Part shown: in pieces, positions 61,405 to 64,000 of the stretch | Numbering within the stretch: the stretch's first letter is position 1 | How the letters are laid out: every line of letters begins with the position of its first letter | Source: Campylorhamphus procurvoides | Taxonomy: Eukaryota > Chordata > Aves > Passeriformes > Dendrocolaptidae | Assembly (NCBI GenBank): GCA_013396655.1 | Contig: WBMV01003355.1 | Location: forward strand, 195,365 to 259,364 | Length of the DNA: 64,000 nt | Direction of reading: 5' to 3' | Position numbers and translations under genes: made by a program | The notes under the pieces: generated by a model | Databases searched by the model: none | What the model saw: the letters and a program-made list of their open reading frames with translations, nothing else | What the model was told of the DNA's origin: nothing

Positions 61405-63179
61405 GGATTAGACAACTTCTTTTTTATTGTTTTAATACGAGTGAATAGATTAAGAGATCTGAAATGTTGTAAAGCAATATACATACTGAATAAATAATAT
61501 GCACAGGAGAGTCATGTCTACATTATAACACTGGCTAGTATTCGGAATACTTCAAATAAATCCAGTGACATTGGATAAAGTCCATAAAAATGCTATCCTG
61601 TCTTCCCTTGTATGAAATTGTTCAAGTATAAAAAAAATCCAATACAGTGTAAAATATTAAATTCCATTTCGGTCAAGAATAAAAATTGCAAGTCTTGTAG
61701 TTTCACAGGACAATGTAAAGCAGCATTTTCTAGCAAAGGGAAAAATAGTCAGTCTACATACAGATGAGTGAGAAAACGGCACTAATGTATTTGAGAGGTC
61801 TACATGAATTAACTAGGAGAGGGAAAAAGAATGAACTAGCAATGTTTTATGTAAAAACCTAAAAAAGTGTTAATTTAAGAGTACCCTCATACAGTGCACA
61901 TACTGAAATTAAATAAATCCAAGTCAACATCCTTAGTTAATTAGGTTAATATTTAATATGCTACATCTAAGCCTACTAAATAATTTATACCATGAGATGA
62001 ATACATAATTTTACAGTGTCACATCTAAAGTCGCTTTCTTCAGAGCGCAGCATAGTAAAACTTTCAAAATAAATATTTCTTTTTAAATAGCATAACAATT
62101 AAGGCACAGTATAAATCACATACCATTAACCCTTCAAGAACTGCAGTCTTGGTAACAAAAAGTTGCCTTCTGTACTGTATGTTTGCTAATAAATATTTTA
62201 AATATAATCCTGAAATAGATACTAAAATTGTACAAATGGTTTCAGAAAAGAAAATTCCCTTACAACAGTTCTTAAAGGTTTTAATTCTTTAGGCTTCTTC
62301 CTGCCTTTATTCACGAGTTACGAATAGATGCAATAAATAGAAAGAGAAGGCTGTTGTAGTAAAGGGCTGATCCTATTTTAGAATCAGAATAGCTGACACC
62401 AGCAGTTAAAGTTTCCCAAAAGTGAAACGGGATGGGGTGAGGGATTAGGATGTGACAAGCTCATCACATGAGCACGAGTGATGTGTTCTGTCCAGAACTG
62501 TCTGTGTTATTGATTGTCTCTACAGCTGTTGCACCCCTTACTTCCACATCACTTGCTCCATAGTCCCACTCATCCAGAGGACAGAGAAGAGAATAACTTT
62601 GGTGCCTGTCCGCCATCTCACTAGCTGGCCATCTTCCTTGGCTCGTTGGAGGCAGTGAGGAGGTACCACCTCACGAGGACAACTTCTGAGAGCTACAAAG
62701 GACAATCAGTGCTTTAAGCTCGCTTCCTCTTCGGATCGATAAGGATTGCGTATTGCTGACTTGGGTTTTTTCCCTGGTTCAAACTTCTCAAATACCATTG
62801 TCTTACTTAAAAAAGGCAGTTTTGCTTCCCTGATACTGTAAAGAGTACACCTTTGCTTTTTTTGGTTCTTGTTTGTTTGTTTGAAAGTATAAAGTCCCAT
62901 TGCTACTCCTGCCACTCTTTCATGACAGTAACAGTATTTTTTCCCCCCGTTTTCTTCTGGCTTGACCCTTGAAACTAGACATGCCGCGCCACCCCTCCCC
63001 TCTAACAACATGGTTTGCATGAAGACAGCGGAATACAAATCTTTAGTTTCGCCATAGCATCGCTTTCCTCCAGGCTCCTTTTAGTCACTACCCATTGTCT
63101 CTGTTATAACTACCCATACTGGAAGGCCGAGGAGAGGCGGGGAGAGCGCGCGGCCGAGCTTCCTTTGGCAGCCCCTGCG
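61405..63179 (-). other. RBM24: RBM24 3' UTR
   Basis: An AT-rich noncoding stretch of about 1.78 kb runs from the RBM24 stop codon to the polyadenylation site. It contains no supported ORF and no recognised repeat. Composition changes sharply at the left end, where CR1 sequence begins. Such a length is plausible for RBM24. Confidence 0.75.
61423..61428 (-). terminator. RBM24: RBM24 polyadenylation signal AATAAA
   Basis: tttatt on the plus strand reads AATAAA on the minus strand. It is followed about 20 bases on by ggtgttggtttt on the minus strand (about 61386-61402), a GT-rich downstream element. Cleavage is expected near 61405. Other AATAAA-like sites inside the UTR could give shorter forms. 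Confidence 0.7.
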
Positions 63180-63507
63180 CTATTGCATGCGGTCTGCCTG
63201 CAGCTGCTGGGGCTGGTACTGGCCGAACGCCGCGGCCGTGCCGGGCGCTGCCGCCGTGATGGGCTGCTGGACCGCGTAGCCATAGCCCCCCGCGGCCACG
63301 TACCCTGCGGCGGCGGCGGCGGCGGCCGGGGAGGCGGCGTACGGGTACTGCTCGTAGGCGGCGGCGGCGGCCGAGTACTGCGCGTAGGCCGCGCCCGTGT
63401 AGTCGATGTAGGGCGTCGTGGAGGCCGCGGCCGCCGCCGGCTGCACGTGGGGGATCACCACGCCGGGCTGCACGAACGCCTGTGGATAGACATAGTGAGC
63501 GGGGATC
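63180..63507 (-). CDS. RBM24: RBM24, RNA-binding motif protein 24, terminal coding exon
   Basis: RBM24 is an RRM protein that controls splicing and mRNA stability in heart and skeletal muscle. This exon starts after a pyrimidine tract and ctgcag, with one base finishing a Gly codon. It then encodes 108 residues beginning [20 protein letters not shown], continuing [32 protein letters not shown] and [15 protein letters not shown], and ends with TAG at 63182-63180. These match the C-terminal Ala/Tyr/Gln-rich tail of RBM24. The paralogue RBM38 differs in the PYIEYTPAS-type segment and lacks this [10 protein letters not shown] run. The RRM is encoded by upstream exons right of base 64000. The three alanine tracts are shorter (5, 7 and 3 Ala) than I recall for the two long mammalian ones. 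Antisense and other-frame ORFs here are GC-driven shadows. Confidence 0.96.
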
Positions 63508-64000
63508 CTGCAGAAAGAGGGGAGAAGGAGTTAGGGTGGGCACGAAGAGGCACATCCGTACTCGGCACTAAACCAAACTCAATTTAGTCGTGGTTATGTG
63601 CATAGGGTTGCCACAATAACGAGGCTGGAGGGAGCAAGTGTCAGCTCGCTGGCCCGAGGAGATGCAGCACTCCAAAGCACAGCATTATAGCCGGGTTGGA
63701 CCAGAGCGTTCAGCGTTGCCTCAGGATAATACCTTTAATGCCATTAAAATCTTGAGGAGGGCCAGCACTCCTGATGCCAGTTTTAAGGCAACTCTGAAGG
63801 ACTAAGCTTGATGATTCCATCTGCAGGATTGCAGTACTTGTTTTTCGAATCACCTTTAAGTCATTTTTATTACCCCGCTTCTCTCTTTAGCTACTCGACT
63901 CTTGGTAAAATTATTTCCTGCAATGCTTTTATTAGTAACCGAGCAGTTTGACAGGATCACCGTAACGAGTTTGACAATAGCCAATAAAGCAACAAAATGG
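63508..64000 (-). other. RBM24: RBM24 intron before the terminal exon (partial)
   Basis: The acceptor (tctttctgcag on the minus strand) is visible at its left end. I find no RRM-coding sequence in the remaining 490 bases, so the preceding exon is outside the window. Confidence 0.8.

Noticed and set aside
63088..63555. 155-codon minus-strand frame over the same exon
   Set aside because: Out of frame with the RBM24 reading frame and crosses the splice acceptor.
63015..63587. 190-codon plus-strand frame over the RBM24 exon
   Set aside because: Antisense shadow of the GC-rich RBM24 exon. Its Arg/Gly-rich translation arises from alanine codons read in reverse.
1..64000. CRISPR arrays, operons, insertion sequences or prophage
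   Set aside because: The DNA is spliced vertebrate sequence. The only regular arrays are minisatellites without spacers.
1..64000. tRNA, rRNA or microRNA genes
   Set aside because: I found no convincing cloverleaf with A/B boxes or known microRNA hairpin by eye. A covariance-model scan would be needed to exclude them.

Overview
The window is vertebrate nuclear DNA, almost certainly from a bird. Two genes can be recognised, both on the minus strand. CAP2 (cyclase-associated protein 2) fills the left two thirds, and the last coding exon plus 3' UTR of RBM24 lie at the right end. The order RBM24 then CAP2 in the same direction matches the arrangement I know from other amniotes. The interspersed repeats are sparse, and those I recognise are mostly old CR1 LINE pieces, the typical avian element. 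CAP2 is also compact. No bacterial, plasmid or phage features are present.

Layout from right to left, the direction of transcription. RBM24: part of an intron (63508-64000), terminal coding exon (63180-63507), AT-rich 3' UTR of about 1.8 kb, and a polyadenylation signal at 61423-61428 followed by a GT-rich stretch. The intergenic region (about 43.2-61.4 kb) holds a decayed CR1 copy with part of its reverse transcriptase region (about 59.9-61.2 kb), short CR1 tails and no gene I can support. A G-rich minisatellite (about 41995-43175) ends in nine near-identical 73-bp higher-order units. A CpG-rich segment interrupted by 369 Ns (41343-41711) is the likely CAP2 promoter and exon 1. CAP2 intron 1 (to 32226) follows. 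Six coding exons come next: 32225-32101, 29782-29682, 16985-16908, 5408-5265, 5039-4954 and 3304-3199. They join in frame into the first 213 residues of CAP2, which cover the RLE region and the helical folded domain. The proline-rich, WH2 and CARP parts lie beyond the left edge.

The two genes are functionally related only loosely. Both are prominent in heart and skeletal muscle: CAP2 in actin filament turnover, RBM24 in muscle splicing. A perfect CArG box (SRF site) lies inside CAP2 intron 4. It sits just downstream of a TATA and initiator pair that could mark an unannotated plus-strand promoter.

The main non-genic oddities are as follows. The 73-bp repeat array is dense in G-quadruplex motifs and sits beside the CAP2 promoter. 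A 10-bp repeat lies in exact register on the other side of it. A roughly 550-bp direct duplication is interrupted by a single N and looks like an assembly artefact. Most other open reading frames in the window are chance or repeat-derived.
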